Source: Saprospiraceae bacterium
GTDB lineage: Bacteria; Bacteroidota; Bacteroidia; Chitinophagales; Saprospiraceae
DNA length: 64,000 nt
Assembly: GCA_013214355.1 (NCBI GenBank)
Contig: JABSSL010000007.1
Location: 1-64,000 of the forward strand
Direction of reading: 5' to 3'
Numbering within the stretch: the first letter of the stretch is position 1; each line of letters opens with the position of its first letter. Positions 44,046 to 52,655 of the stretch are shown here, piece by piece. The position numbers and the translations under genes are program-made. Under the pieces are notes generated by a model. The model saw only the letters and a program-made list of their open reading frames with translations. It had not been told where the DNA came from and did no database searches.

Positions 44046-44452
44046 CTTGCGTTTGTTTACGTCTCAAGATGGTTTTGAAAGCTACGGTTGGACGAAACAG
44101 AGCTGTAAAGCAGCAGCCAAGGTGCTTCTTCGCTGGCAGGTAAGTCACGAAGTAAGCAGGTAGCAGGAGCGGCTTCCCGATCCCGGATACTAGTCTAAGG
44201 TTAGTTGTTGCCTTTGTTAATTCGTTTCGTCTTATCGGTCCAAATATATGGGGTATGGACAGCATCCAAAGATAGCTTTTCACTATCCAGGCCGTACACA
44301 AAGTTACTCATACAAAAACTAGACAATGACCCAATTAATGCCTCATATAGGTATAAATATTGGTCATTTGTGTTTGTAGACCATTTAATGTATTGGTGTC
44401 ATTGAAAATTTTAGAGGTGGGCTTTATGGTACCAGCAGATTAGAATTGAGCC
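44046..44452. other. 407-bp intergenic region with the GH cassette promoter
   Basis: Between the divergent GH117 gene and the broken ORF at 44453. Apart from the promoter listed separately, no gene is convincing. The leader of the GH117 transcript would be about 190 nt, long enough for post-transcriptional control, but no known riboswitch fold was recognised. Confidence 0.5.
44241..44270 (-). promoter_or_regulatory. Promoter of the GH117-DUF5060-GH117 cassette
   Basis: On the minus strand TTTG (44267-44270), 18 nt, TATATTTG (44241-44248): both boxes match the Bacteroidota consensus. A second overlapping box, TATCTTTG (44268-44275), lies just upstream. Confidence 0.65.
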
Positions 44453-44935
44453 ATGATTGTCTTTTTTCTAGTTCTGATTGCTATGGACGTCTGGATTTTG
44501 CTTAGGACTATCAGAGCTTGGCAAATGGCTTGGCAACACGGCATCATGAAAGCTAATTTTCAAAAAGGTCTTTATCGCCCTGGGGATATAGTGCAATTGG
44601 CTGCCCAAGATCAAGTATCTAAGGATTCACAAATTCGATACCGGGTCCATTTGAATTTTATCGATGCTCGAAAACGTACGATGGGAAGGGGGAAACGGAA
44701 AAGGTCATACCTAGAACGGACCTATCTACATGCTCAATATCAAGATGTTAGTCCTCGGTAATTACAGCAAGGGTTGTCATTTACCTTGCCAGAGGTTACC
44801 ATGGGGCAAAGTTGGAATACTACTCTTTGGAACCATGCCCATTTTTGCTTTTGGGAGGTCTTAGTCGAAGAGCATGAGGGAATTTTCTATGCCCCATTTT
44901 GGATAAAGGTTGAGGATGCTTTTATGCCGGCTTAA
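44453..44935 (+). pseudogene. Membrane protein ORF split by one in-frame stop
   Basis: A frame starting at ATG 44453 codes for one N-terminal span (IVFFLVLIAMDVWILL) and a hydrophilic part, and stops at TAA 44759-44761 after 102 residues. The same frame then runs on without a break for another 57 codons (LQQGLSFTLPEVTMGQSWN ... IFYAPFWIKVEDAFMPA) to TAA 44933-44935. The continuation has the beta-strand pattern expected of a folded domain and no start codon of its own near its beginning. Likely a recent nonsense mutation in a 160-residue gene; sequencing error or read-through cannot be excluded. Family not recognised. Confidence 0.6.
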
Positions 44936-45131
44936 TCTCCGGCATTTTACACTCCTCTTCAGGCTTCTTACCACAAACCGTACACTCCCCAATCTCTGAC
45001 TTGAGCATGGGATTATTGGTGGCGCAGGTGCCTCTAAACTCATTCCCGGTGAAAATATGGCGGATATTGATCAGGGCAAATGACAAAATGAAAGTGCCGA
45101 AAACCAATCCCAAAACAACTAAAAACTCCAT
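44922..45131 (-). CDS. Small membrane protein with Cys-rich tail
   Basis: 69 residues: an N-terminal span (EFLVVLGLVFGTFILSFALI), then FRGTCATNNPML, GECTVCGKKPEEEC and a short tail. Four cysteines in CATNNP, C-x-x-C and EEEC could form a metal or disulfide site. Proteins of this layout are, from memory, common in Bacteroidota and annotated only as membrane or secreted protein. Its 3' end overlaps the converging broken ORF by 14 bp. Function unknown. Confidence 0.75.
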   Translation of the reverse strand: MEFLVVLGLVFGTFILSFALINIRHIFTGNEFRGTCATNNPMLKSEIGECTVCGKKPEEECKMPEIKPA

Positions 45132-45232
45132 GTTCGTTATTTTCCTTTATAAATGAAACAAGCAAAGGTCTAATTTGGTTATTAGTCGTGTATAAGATCA
45201 TGCAAAAATTACGGTTTCTGCCAATGCCAGTC

Positions 45233-45240
45233 TATTTTTG
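45233..45240 (+). promoter_or_regulatory. -7 box for mazG
   Basis: TATTTTTG matches TAnnTTTG. It coincides with an upstream GTG that would otherwise be an alternative mazG start, so the ATG at 45288 is favoured. Confidence 0.55.
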
Positions 45241-45287
45241 TGATCCGACACGCTAATTCGGGCGCAAAAATACTCAATTATCAAATA

Positions 45288-46046
45288 ATGCAGCAAAAAA
45301 CGGAAGCTTTTGGTCGCCTTTTACAGATCATGGATGAATTGCGGGAGAAATGCCCTTGGGACCGAAAACAAACGCTCCAGAGTTTACGTAATCTCACAAT
45401 TGAAGAAACGTATGAATTGGCCGATGCCATTTTAGAGGATGATTTGGAAGGGATCAAGGAAGAGATAGGAGATCTACTGCTACACATGGTATTTTATGCC
45501 AAAATAGCGGAAGAAAAAGAGGCTTTTGACATCGCCGATGCCTTGCATGCGGTATGTGAGAAGTTAATTAAGCGCCATCCGCATATCTATGGCGACTTAG
45601 AGGTAGAGAATGAGGAGCAAGTGAAGCAGAATTGGGAAAAACTCAAGCTGAAAGAAGGGAAAAAATCCGTGTTGGCTGGTGTTCCCAAGTCTTTACCAGC
45701 GATGGTGAAGGCCTATCGAATGCAAGAAAAGACGAAGCAGGTAGGCTTTGAATGGGAGAATAGTGCCCAGGTATGGGATAAGGTGGAGGAAGAATTGGGT
45801 GAATTTAAAGAGACGCTGGAGAAGGGGATGAGCCAGGCCAAGAAAGAAGAAGAGTTCGGTGATGTGCTATTTTCTTTGATCAATTATGCCCGTTTTGAGG
45901 GAATTGATCCAGAAACAGCGCTAGAGAAAGTCAACCAAAAGTTTAAAAAACGGTTTGAATATATTGAGTCGCAAGCCACAAAAAGCTTGGAGGAGATGAG
46001 TCTAGCAGAAATGGACGAGCTTTGGAATGCGGCTAAAGCCCTTTAA
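45288..46046 (+). CDS. mazG: Nucleoside triphosphate pyrophosphohydrolase MazG
   Basis: 252 residues. Hydrolyses (d)NTPs, including damaged ones, to monophosphate and pyrophosphate. Two MazG domains: the first has CPWDRKQTLQSLRNLTIEETYELADAI with the metal-binding ExxE, followed by EEIGDLLLHMVFYA; the second has VEEELGEFKETLE and EEFGDVLFSLINYAR. This two-domain layout is that of the E. coli-type enzyme. The start was set by the promoter box just upstream. Confidence 0.95.
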   Translation: MQQKTEAFGRLLQIMDELREKCPWDRKQTLQSLRNLTIEETYELADAILEDDLEGIKEEIGDLLLHMVFYAKIAEEKEAFDIADALHAVCEKLIKRHPHIYGDLEVENEEQVKQNWEKLKLKEGKKSVLAGVPKSLPAMVKAYRMQEKTKQVGFEWENSAQVWDKVEEELGEFKETLEKGMSQAKKEEEFGDVLFSLINYARFEGIDPETALEKVNQKFKKRFEYIESQATKSLEEMSLAEMDELWNAAKAL

Positions 46047-46062
46047 TTGAAAAGTATTTTAC

Positions 46063-46070
46063 TACTTTTG
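46063..46070 (+). promoter_or_regulatory. -7 box for the BFN nuclease gene
   Basis: TACTTTTG fits TAnnTTTG and lies 74 bp before the ATG at 46145. No well-spaced TTG is visible upstream, so the assignment is weak. A small GCAC/GTGC stem follows at 46071-46085. Confidence 0.4.
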
Positions 46071-46144
46071 TGCACTTCGCGTGCATTTGAATGTTAATTG
46101 ATTTAGTTGTAAATTAACCGAGAAGGATAATATTTTCCCGATCT

Positions 46145-46738
46145 ATGAAGAAAATACCTTTAGATATAGTCGCACTTTCGCACAGCGTACCGCAGTCTCA
46201 AAACTTCGCTGTGGTATTGGGTGAGCAAGATGGTATACGCAGATTACCTATTGTGATTGGTAGTTTTGAGGCCCAGGCGATTGCTGTTGCTATGGAACGG
46301 ATGAACCCCAACCGACCGCTAACGCACGATCTTTTCAAGAACACCTTGGAAACCTTCAATATTAGCCTTAAGGAAGTTATCATCAATAATCTATTGGACG
46401 GTATCTTTTACGCCCGTCTGGTTTGTCTCAAAGACGGCGAATTGATAGATATAGATTCTCGCACCTCGGACGCCCTCGCTTTGGCGGTTCGGTTTAAGTG
46501 CCCCATTTTCACGTACGAGTTTATCCTAGATGCGGCTGGAGTAGTGATCGACGAAAACGAGGAGGCTGCCACGGTAGAGCCTGAGGCGAAGAAAGCCAAA
46601 CCTAGCAAGAAAGGCTCTTTATCTACTTATTCGGTTGAAGATCTTTCCCAGCTATTGAATGAAGTATTGGCGGAAGAGAATTATGAGCGGGCTGCCGAAA
46701 TTCGCGATGAGCTCAATCGCAGAAAGGATAAATCCTAA
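46145..46738 (+). CDS. Bifunctional nuclease (BFN/DUF151) domain protein with UVR motif
   Basis: 197 residues. The BFN domain (about 1-135) shows PLDIVALSHSVPQSQNFAVVLGEQ, RRLPIVIGSFEAQAIAVAME and DSRTSDALALAVRFKCPIF. A Lys/Ala-rich linker leads to a C-terminal UVR-like helical hairpin (LNEVLAEENYERAAEIRDELNRR), which in UvrB/UvrC mediates protein contacts. Related proteins have RNase/DNase activity in vitro; the cellular role in Bacteroidota is not established. Confidence 0.9.
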   Translation: MKKIPLDIVALSHSVPQSQNFAVVLGEQDGIRRLPIVIGSFEAQAIAVAMERMNPNRPLTHDLFKNTLETFNISLKEVIINNLLDGIFYARLVCLKDGELIDIDSRTSDALALAVRFKCPIFTYEFILDAAGVVIDENEEAATVEPEAKKAKPSKKGSLSTYSVEDLSQLLNEVLAEENYERAAEIRDELNRRKDKS

Positions 46739-46788
46739 ATACCTCGGCTTTCTCTAGTATTAAGTCTGATCAGAAGGGAATGTTGCCG

Positions 46789-47148
46789 CTAGTACTGTCC
46801 AGTAGCTAGCATTACTAAGGTACAGGCAATTTCAACCTCTATTCCTTTTTCCCGTGCCAAGCGCATGAGTTCTGGGTTTTCTGTGCCTGGATTGAAAATA
46901 ATCCGCTTGGGATTGAGACCGAGGATATAGTCATACTGATCCACCTGTCTTCGCGGATTCATGTAAAGCGTGATGGTATCAATATCTTCCAGCTCCGGAT
47001 GGCCATGCTGGATGTCTATACCCGCTACATCTCCATGCTTAATACCCACCAGCACAGGTTCATGGCCGTCGTTCAACAAACGATGTACGGCTTGATTAGA
47101 AGCTCTACTGGGGTTCGTGGAAGCGCCTAATACCAAGGTCTTTTTCAT
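46789..47148 (-). CDS. CoA-binding (YccU-like) domain protein
   Basis: 119 residues, a lone Rossmann-type CoA-binding domain: TLVLGASTNPSRASNQAVHRLL at the start, YMNPRRQVDQYDYIL in the middle and IIFNPGTENPELMRLAREKGIE near 85. Members bind CoA but have no proven enzymatic activity. Convergent with the BFN nuclease gene. Confidence 0.88.
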   Translation of the reverse strand: MKKTLVLGASTNPSRASNQAVHRLLNDGHEPVLVGIKHGDVAGIDIQHGHPELEDIDTITLYMNPRRQVDQYDYILGLNPKRIIFNPGTENPELMRLAREKGIEVEIACTLVMLATGQY

Positions 47149-47163
47149 ACAAGCAGGATTAAG

Positions 47164-47225
47164 AAAGCCCTGAAACCTATACTTTTAGTCTCACTCTGGT
47201 GAAAAAGTAAAGGCATCAGGGCTTT
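47164..47225. terminator. Nested hairpin terminator after the E2 gene
   Basis: Outer arms AAAGCCCTGA (47164-47173) and TCAGGGCTTT (47216-47225) pair perfectly. An inner TACTTTT/AAAAGTA stem fills the loop. It lies 21 bp past the E2 stop codon. Confidence 0.65.
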
Positions 47226-47245
47226 AGCAGTTTATCTTTTATGAA

Positions 47246-48535
47246 CTATACCAACAAACGAATAGGATCTTCTAGAATCTCTTGGAACGTCTGTAGGAAT
47301 TGAGCACCAGTGGCACCATCTACGACACGGTGGTCACAGCTCAAGGTTACTTTCATCATATTACCGACTACAATCTGACCATCCTTAACGATTGGCTTCT
47401 GCACGATAGTTCCAACGGCCAGTATACAAGCATCAGGTGGATTGATAATAGCAGTGAATTCTTCTATACCGAACATCCCCAAGTTGGAGATGGTAAAGGT
47501 ATTACCCTGCATTTCCGCCGGTTGCAATTTCTTGTCTTTGGCTTTGCCAGCAAGGTGTCGTACCTCACTGTTGATTTGAGACAAGGTCTTCATGTTTGCA
47601 TAGCGAATAACGGGCACCAGTAGTCCATCAGGAACGGCTACCGCTACTCCGATATGGATATCTTGGTGGGTTCGGATGCTATCGCCCAACCAGCTAGAGT
47701 TGATAGCCGGATGCTCTCTCAATGCCGCTGCCGCTGCCTTGATCACCAAGTCGTTGAAGGATACCTTAGCAGGAGAGACCTCTTTCAGGCGCTTGCGTAA
47801 GGCAACTGCCTTGTCCATATTGATATCTATCGTCAGATAGAAGTGCGGAGCGGTGAACTTGCTCTCTCCTAAGCGACGAGCGATCGTTTTGCGCATCTGA
47901 GAGACGGGCGTGTCCTCGTAATTGGCCTCGCCACCACCGAAGGTGAAAGGTACAACGGGTGGAGGAGCTGCTTTCTCTTCCTTGGCAGCGGGTGCCGCGG
48001 CAGGTGCAGGTGCGGGCGCTGCAGGTGGATTGGCAATGGCCGCTTCCACGTCTTTTTTCACGATGCGTCCTTGATCGCCACTACCTTGTAGGGTACTGAT
48101 ATCTATTCCAGCCTCTTTTGCCATGCTCTTGGCCAAAGGACTAGCTTTTAATCTCTTGTCATCTCCAGCGGCTGTGCTGGCTGCTGGAGCGGGCGCCGCT
48201 GTTTCAGCAGGCTTAGGTGCTTCTTCGGTGGCGGGTGCTTCTGCTTCCGCTGATCCATTGCTAGATCCAGCTGCTGCGATGGCTGCTTGCCAGTCTTCCC
48301 CTTTTTCTCCTACCACCGCAATAACACCATCGATCGGCACTGGACCCTCCTTCACCGCTATATGTAGCAAAACGCCATCCACAAAACTATCTAGCTCCAT
48401 GGTAGCTTTATCGGTTTCAACTTCGGCAATCGTTTCGCCAGCCTCTATCACTTCTCCTTCCTCTTTGAGCCAACCTACAATATTGCCCTCTTCCATTGTA
48501 TCACTCATCCTGGGCATGCGTATGACTTCAGCCAT
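47246..48535 (-). CDS. pdhC: Pyruvate dehydrogenase E2 (dihydrolipoamide acetyltransferase)
   Basis: 429 residues from the ATG at 48535, where homology starts (AEVIRMPRMSDTMEEGN); the frame is open upstream to 48637. Domains in order: lipoyl domain with the modified Lys43 (VETDKATMELDSF); an Ala/Pro-rich swinging arm; the E1/E3-binding domain (KASPLAKSMAKEAGIDISTLQGS); a second Ala/Pro linker; and the catalytic chloramphenicol-acetyltransferase-like domain ending with SCDHRVVDGATGAQFL (catalytic His and Asp). The E1 genes are not in the window. Confidence 0.95.
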   Translation of the reverse strand: MAEVIRMPRMSDTMEEGNIVGWLKEEGEVIEAGETIAEVETDKATMELDSFVDGVLLHIAVKEGPVPIDGVIAVVGEKGEDWQAAIAAAGSSNGSAEAEAPATEEAPKPAETAAPAPAASTAAGDDKRLKASPLAKSMAKEAGIDISTLQGSGDQGRIVKKDVEAAIANPPAAPAPAPAAAPAAKEEKAAPPPVVPFTFGGGEANYEDTPVSQMRKTIARRLGESKFTAPHFYLTIDINMDKAVALRKRLKEVSPAKVSFNDLVIKAAAAALREHPAINSSWLGDSIRTHQDIHIGVAVAVPDGLLVPVIRYANMKTLSQINSEVRHLAGKAKDKKLQPAEMQGNTFTISNLGMFGIEEFTAIINPPDACILAVGTIVQKPIVKDGQIVVGNMMKVTLSCDHRVVDGATGAQFLQTFQEILEDPIRLLV

Positions 48536-48800
48536 TTTTCTTTCTCTTTTAAGTTTTATAAATGGGTCCAAATGATATGCGGGGCAAAGTTGCAAATAAT
48601 TTATGTAAAATTGCTCCTGTCTTAGTGTAAAAAACAAACCAAGTAAAGGCAGTCTTCACTTTGCATTTGCCAAAGCTTTCAAACTGCTTGCAAGGAGAAC
48701 AAATTTGTGGAGCCATTGGTTTTGATTTGGATGCTTTCTTTGCCCCTGATAAATTCAAGGGATTTAGAGTACTCTTAAACTTATTCATTAATTTGGCAAC

Positions 48801-49412
48801 ATGAATTTTTCATCCAAACTGATAGAGGAGGCGGTTAACGCTTTTGCGAGCCTGCCGGGTATCGGGAAAAAGACGGCACTTCGACTGGTTTTGCACCTGG
48901 TGGGGCAGGAAGAGGAGGTGAGTGAGAACTTTGCGAACGCGATCGTGAAAATGCGTAAAGGGATCAAGGAATGTAGCATATGCCATAATATTTCTGATGA
49001 TGATATCTGTCAGGTTTGTGCCAATAAGAGCCGTGATCACAGTTTAGTTTGTGTGGTGGAAAGTATTCGTGATGTCATGGCCATTGAAGATACCGGACAA
49101 TTCAGAGGGGTTTATCATGTTCTGGGCGGCGTGATTTCGCCGATTGAAGGGGTTGGACCTTCAGACCTAAACATTAGTTCTTTGGTTCATCGTGTCCAGC
49201 AAGGGGAGATAAAGGAGTTGATTATGGCTATCAGTCCCACGATTGAAGGAGACACGACGATATTCTTTATTTCCAAACAACTCGCCGATCATGAAGTAAA
49301 GGTGAGTACTATTGCGAGAGGTATCTCCTTCGGGGGAGAGTTAGAGTATGCGGATGAATTGACCCTAGGGCGGTCGATTGTCTCCCGAATTCCCTATCGT
49401 GTCCGGGAGTAG
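48801..49412 (+). CDS. recR: Recombination mediator RecR
   Basis: 203 residues. Works with RecO/RecF to load RecA on gapped DNA. The helix-hairpin-helix ([19 protein letters not shown]) is at the N-terminus, then the Cys4 zinc site ([16 protein letters not shown]), the Toprim domain ([18 protein letters not shown]) and the Walker-like C-terminal motif ([18 protein letters not shown]). Normal length. Divergent from pdhC. Confidence 0.97.
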   Translation: MNFSSKLIEEAVNAFASLPGIGKKTALRLVLHLVGQEEEVSENFANAIVKMRKGIKECSICHNISDDDICQVCANKSRDHSLVCVVESIRDVMAIEDTGQFRGVYHVLGGVISPIEGVGPSDLNISSLVHRVQQGEIKELIMAISPTIEGDTTIFFISKQLADHEVKVSTIARGISFGGELEYADELTLGRSIVSRIPYRVRE

Positions 49413-49458
49413 TTGAAGGCTCTCCTTCCACAAATCCCATGTTCCAGATCTATTCTAG

Positions 49459-51411
49459 ATGAAGTTATCCGTCATTATTGTCAATTACAACGTAAAATAC
49501 TTCCTGGAGCAGGCACTTTTGTCCGTTCGCAGAGCAGGCGTTGGTATAGATATGGAAGTATGGGTGGTGGATAACAATTCTGTAGATGAATCGGTAGGGA
49601 TGGTAAGGGAGAAATTTCCGGAAGTACAACTCATTGCTAATACCGATAATCCAGGTTTTTCCATCGCTAATAACCAGGCCATCGCCCATTGCCAAGGCGA
49701 GTATATCCTTCTCTTGAATCCAGATACCGTAGTCAATGAGGATACCTTTCGTACCTGTATCCACTTTATGGATGCTCATCCTGAGGCGGGGGGATTAGGG
49801 GTGCGCATGATCGATGGCTCCGGTGCTTTTTTGCCTGAATCCAAGCGTGGCTTTCCCGATCCGTGGGTGGCTTTTGCTAAGACCTTCGGATTGGCTCGTC
49901 TTTTTCCCAAAAGTAGATTGTTCAATCATTATCATTTGGGGTATTTGGATGAGCACGAAACGCATGAGGTGGAAGTACTCGCTGGCGCTTTCATGTGGTT
50001 GCGGAAAAGTGTGATAGATGAGATTGGGGGCTTGGACGAGCGTTTCTTTATGTATGGCGAGGACATAGATCTATCCTACCGCATTGTCCAGGCAGGTTAC
50101 AAGAACTACTACCTACCGACGACTACCATTATTCATTATAAAGGAGAAAGTACTAAGAAAGGCAGCCTCAACTATGTGCGCACTTTTTATAAGGCCATGA
50201 TCATTTTTGCTCGAAAGCATATGGGCAAGCAGGCTAGTTTGTTTGTTTTGATGTTGCAGTTCGCTATCTATTTCCGTGCCTTTCTGACCTTGGTTTCGAA
50301 TTTCTTCAAAAGGGCTTATATGCCCTTGCTAGATGCTCTTTCTATCTACATCGGGCTTTACTTTTTACGAAGTTTTTGGGCCTCCTATCATTTTAAAGAT
50401 CCTGATTATTACGACGAGCTCGTCTTGTATTTCAATTTCCCTTTGTACATCCTGATCTGGTTGGTCACAGTTTATTTCAGTGGAGGATATGACGATCGTT
50501 TTGGGCTGCGTAGATTGGCTAGAGGCTTATTAGTGGGTACGGTCATCTTAGCTGCTGTTTATGGTTTTCTGAGTTTGGAGTATCGATCCTCTCGAGCGTT
50601 GATCCTATTAGGAGCCGCATGGGCCTTATTCATTACCATTCTATTGCGATTTGTCCAGCACTTTATCCAGTTTGGAAATTTTGAGCTAGGGCGAGAAATT
50701 CAACAGAATCTCGTAATTATTGGAGATAAGGAAGAAAGTGAACGAGTACAAAGCTTACTGCGGCAGGCCGAAGTGAATAAGAATTTAATTGGCACAGTTA
50801 GCCCGGGACAGGAAGCTTCTGATGCGGAGTATTTGAGCCCTTTGCGGCAGCTAGACGAAGTGGTGCAGATTTATAAGATTAATGAACTAATCTTCTGTTC
50901 AAAGGATGTGAGTAGCCAAGACATCATGTATTGGATGAATCACCTGGGCCCCGCCCTGGATTACAAGATTGTCCCAGAAGAAAGTATGAGTATCATTGGG
51001 AGTAGTTCAAAAAATACAGCGGGAGAATTATACACCATCGAAATCCGCTTCCAACTCGCCGAACCGATGAATCGCCGCAGCAAGCGCTTCTTGGATATCT
51101 TACTAGCCCTTTGGCTGCTCTTGACTTTTCCTTTGCAGGCTTTGATTGTAAGGAGTGCCATGGGCTTGCTCAAGAATATTTGGCAGGTTTTAAGCGGACA
51201 GAAGACCTGGGTCGCCTACGTACCGCAAGATCAGGAGCAGGGGAAATTACCCGCTTTGGTGGCAGGAGTACTTAGCCCCTTGAGCCCACTATCCATCAAA
51301 GAAGTCACCTCGCGTACCGTGCAACGAATTAACCTCCTCTATGCCAAGGATTATCAATGGCAAACAGACGTAGATATTATTTGGAAGGCTTACCGTAAAT
51401 TGGGAGGCTAG
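49459..51411 (+). CDS. GT2 glycosyltransferase fused to a membrane/Rossmann region with degenerate sugar-phosphotransferase tail
   Basis: 650 residues. The GT2 domain (1-255) has SVIIVNYNVKYFLEQAL, the metal-binding LLNPDTVV and FMYGEDIDLSYRI. A middle part with about five membrane spans (about 265-410) is followed by a nucleotide-binding-like segment (NLVIIGDKEESERVQSLLRQA near 425), as in polyprenyl glycosylphosphotransferases. The tail has RSKRFLDILLALWLLLTFPLQ and YAKDYQWQTDVDIIWKAYRKLGG, the ends of such a transferase. The catalytic core between them appears shortened, with no DEP or PRP motif. Probably a cell-surface polysaccharide enzyme in which only the GT2 part is active (inference). 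Confidence 0.85.
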   Translation: MKLSVIIVNYNVKYFLEQALLSVRRAGVGIDMEVWVVDNNSVDESVGMVREKFPEVQLIANTDNPGFSIANNQAIAHCQGEYILLLNPDTVVNEDTFRTCIHFMDAHPEAGGLGVRMIDGSGAFLPESKRGFPDPWVAFAKTFGLARLFPKSRLFNHYHLGYLDEHETHEVEVLAGAFMWLRKSVIDEIGGLDERFFMYGEDIDLSYRIVQAGYKNYYLPTTTIIHYKGESTKKGSLNYVRTFYKAMIIFARKHMGKQASLFVLMLQFAIYFRAFLTLVSNFFKRAYMPLLDALSIYIGLYFLRSFWASYHFKDPDYYDELVLYFNFPLYILIWLVTVYFSGGYDDRFGLRRLARGLLVGTVILAAVYGFLSLEYRSSRALILLGAAWALFITILLRFVQHFIQFGNFELGREIQQNLVIIGDKEESERVQSLLRQAEVNKNLIGTVSPGQEASDAEYLSPLRQLDEVVQIYKINELIFCSKDVSSQDIMYWMNHLGPALDYKIVPEESMSIIGSSSKNTAGELYTIEIRFQLAEPMNRRSKRFLDILLALWLLLTFPLQALIVRSAMGLLKNIWQVLSGQKTWVAYVPQDQEQGKLPALVAGVLSPLSPLSIKEVTSRTVQRINLLYAKDYQWQTDVDIIWKAYRKLGG

Positions 51412-52310
51412 TCCGCAACAATGGCAATCTTGTAGCTATCGCTGATGGCTAGGCGTGTGATGTTCCGGATATCGTAATAGCGCAAATCTGCAATTTCAAT
51501 CCAGTTTTCATCAATAAAGCGATTGAACTTGAACAGCTTACTGCCCCGGGCCATGATGAATGTTCCATCAGGTAATAGCGCAAAATCCTCACTACCAGGA
51601 AGTGTCTCGATAATCTTCTGAGGCGCGGCTCCACGGGAGAACAAGTTGAACTCCATGATTAATCCCGTACTGCTATTTGGTGCCTTCTGGATATAGGCTA
51701 GGTTCTCATTGGGGAGTTTGGCGAAGCTGCGGCCAGGGTTGGTGGCTAGAGGCGTGACTTCATCAGATCTGATATCTGCAATTCCCAAATAGTTGTTGTT
51801 GGGTTCTACGATGTATACGGCTATCTGGTAACTATTCAACCACTCATAATAGCCAATGCCCTGAATGTATTTGAAAACAGGCTTGCCATTAGTAGTCCGA
51901 TCAACCGGGAATTGCCAAAGTCTCAGGACGGTATCCGTACCGTGAACTTCTTGTCGAACAGCTGAAAAGAAATAGCTATTCTCCATAGGCTTTGGGGAGA
52001 ATTCACCATCAGGGGTTTCGGTCACCTTGGTCTTGGTTTTTTCTTCCAAGTTTAAGGCGTAAAGGTCGGTTTGATTGGCGCCGGGTTGTTGAACAGAAAT
52101 ATATAACTCCGCATCATTAAAGAAGTAAGGATGGTTGTTGTAACCATTAGGGTTGAATGATGTGAGATATTGTGGATTGTTGAATTGAAAATTGCTATCG
52201 GAAACCTGTTCCAGGTCGAACAAATAGATGTTCGATTTAGGATAGGTCTGGGCTTTGAGGGGAAGAGCAAGACCGATCAGACATGCAAATATGAATGTGA
52301 TTCTTAACAT
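51408..52310 (-). CDS. Secreted TolB-like beta-propeller protein
   Basis: 300 residues with a signal peptide (ITFIFACLIGLALPLKA). Repeated beta-strand blocks (YPKSNIYLFDLEQVSD, DAELYISVQQPGANQTDLYAL, LWQFPVDRTTNGKPVFKYI) suggest a six-bladed TolB/WD40-type propeller. No catalytic motif. Its stop overlaps the convergent GT2 gene by 4 bp. Function unknown. Confidence 0.7.
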   Translation of the reverse strand: MLRITFIFACLIGLALPLKAQTYPKSNIYLFDLEQVSDSNFQFNNPQYLTSFNPNGYNNHPYFFNDAELYISVQQPGANQTDLYALNLEEKTKTKVTETPDGEFSPKPMENSYFFSAVRQEVHGTDTVLRLWQFPVDRTTNGKPVFKYIQGIGYYEWLNSYQIAVYIVEPNNNYLGIADIRSDEVTPLATNPGRSFAKLPNENLAYIQKAPNSSTGLIMEFNLFSRGAAPQKIIETLPGSEDFALLPDGTFIMARGSKLFKFNRFIDENWIEIADLRYYDIRNITRLAISDSYKIAIVAD

Positions 52311-52655
52311 CGTCGTGTTGCTTTTAGGGCTAAATTTAGGAAAATATGTTGGATTTGTTTAGGCTAGTCAATTTTGGCCTTTTTCCATCATCTGTCCATT
52401 ATTCTTTTTAACTTGACCCAAAAAAGTAATATATCTTACTATCAATAAGGTCTTGTTTCCTTGATTCCGCCTTCCTACTTCGCAAATTCGGAAATAGGAA
52501 ACCGGAAATGGGAAAGCCATGGCGCATGATTCCGCCTTACCACTTCGTTTTTCCCTCTTCTAATGAGGAACAACTGCCGATAACTATTCCCCACAGAACA
52601 ACACTGTCCTTCTCAAGTACTTATGATCTATTTTTATTGATACACGATTCAATTA
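52311..52655. other. 345-bp divergent intergenic region
   Basis: Lies between the TolB-like gene (minus) and the sugar dehydrogenase (plus). Holds GGAA-rich hairpin repeat copy 3; otherwise nothing recognised. Confidence 0.5.
52463..52560. repeat. GGAA-rich hairpin repeat, copy 3
   Basis: Two 20-nt direct copies (GATTCCGCCTT-C/A-C-T/C-ACTTCG) lie at 52463-52482 and 52528-52547. The first can pair with the GGAAATAGGAAACCGGAA stretch at 52490-52507. Same style as the repeats at 16068 and 23989. Confidence 0.5.

Noticed and set aside
44032-44301. 89-codon minus-strand frame upstream of GH117 copy 2
   Set aside because: Overlaps the GH117 start and spans its promoter; product has no recognisable features.
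48549-48788. 79-codon minus-strand frame upstream of the E2 gene
   Set aside because: Occupies the divergent promoter region of recR and pdhC; Lys/Phe-rich with no motif, most likely chance.
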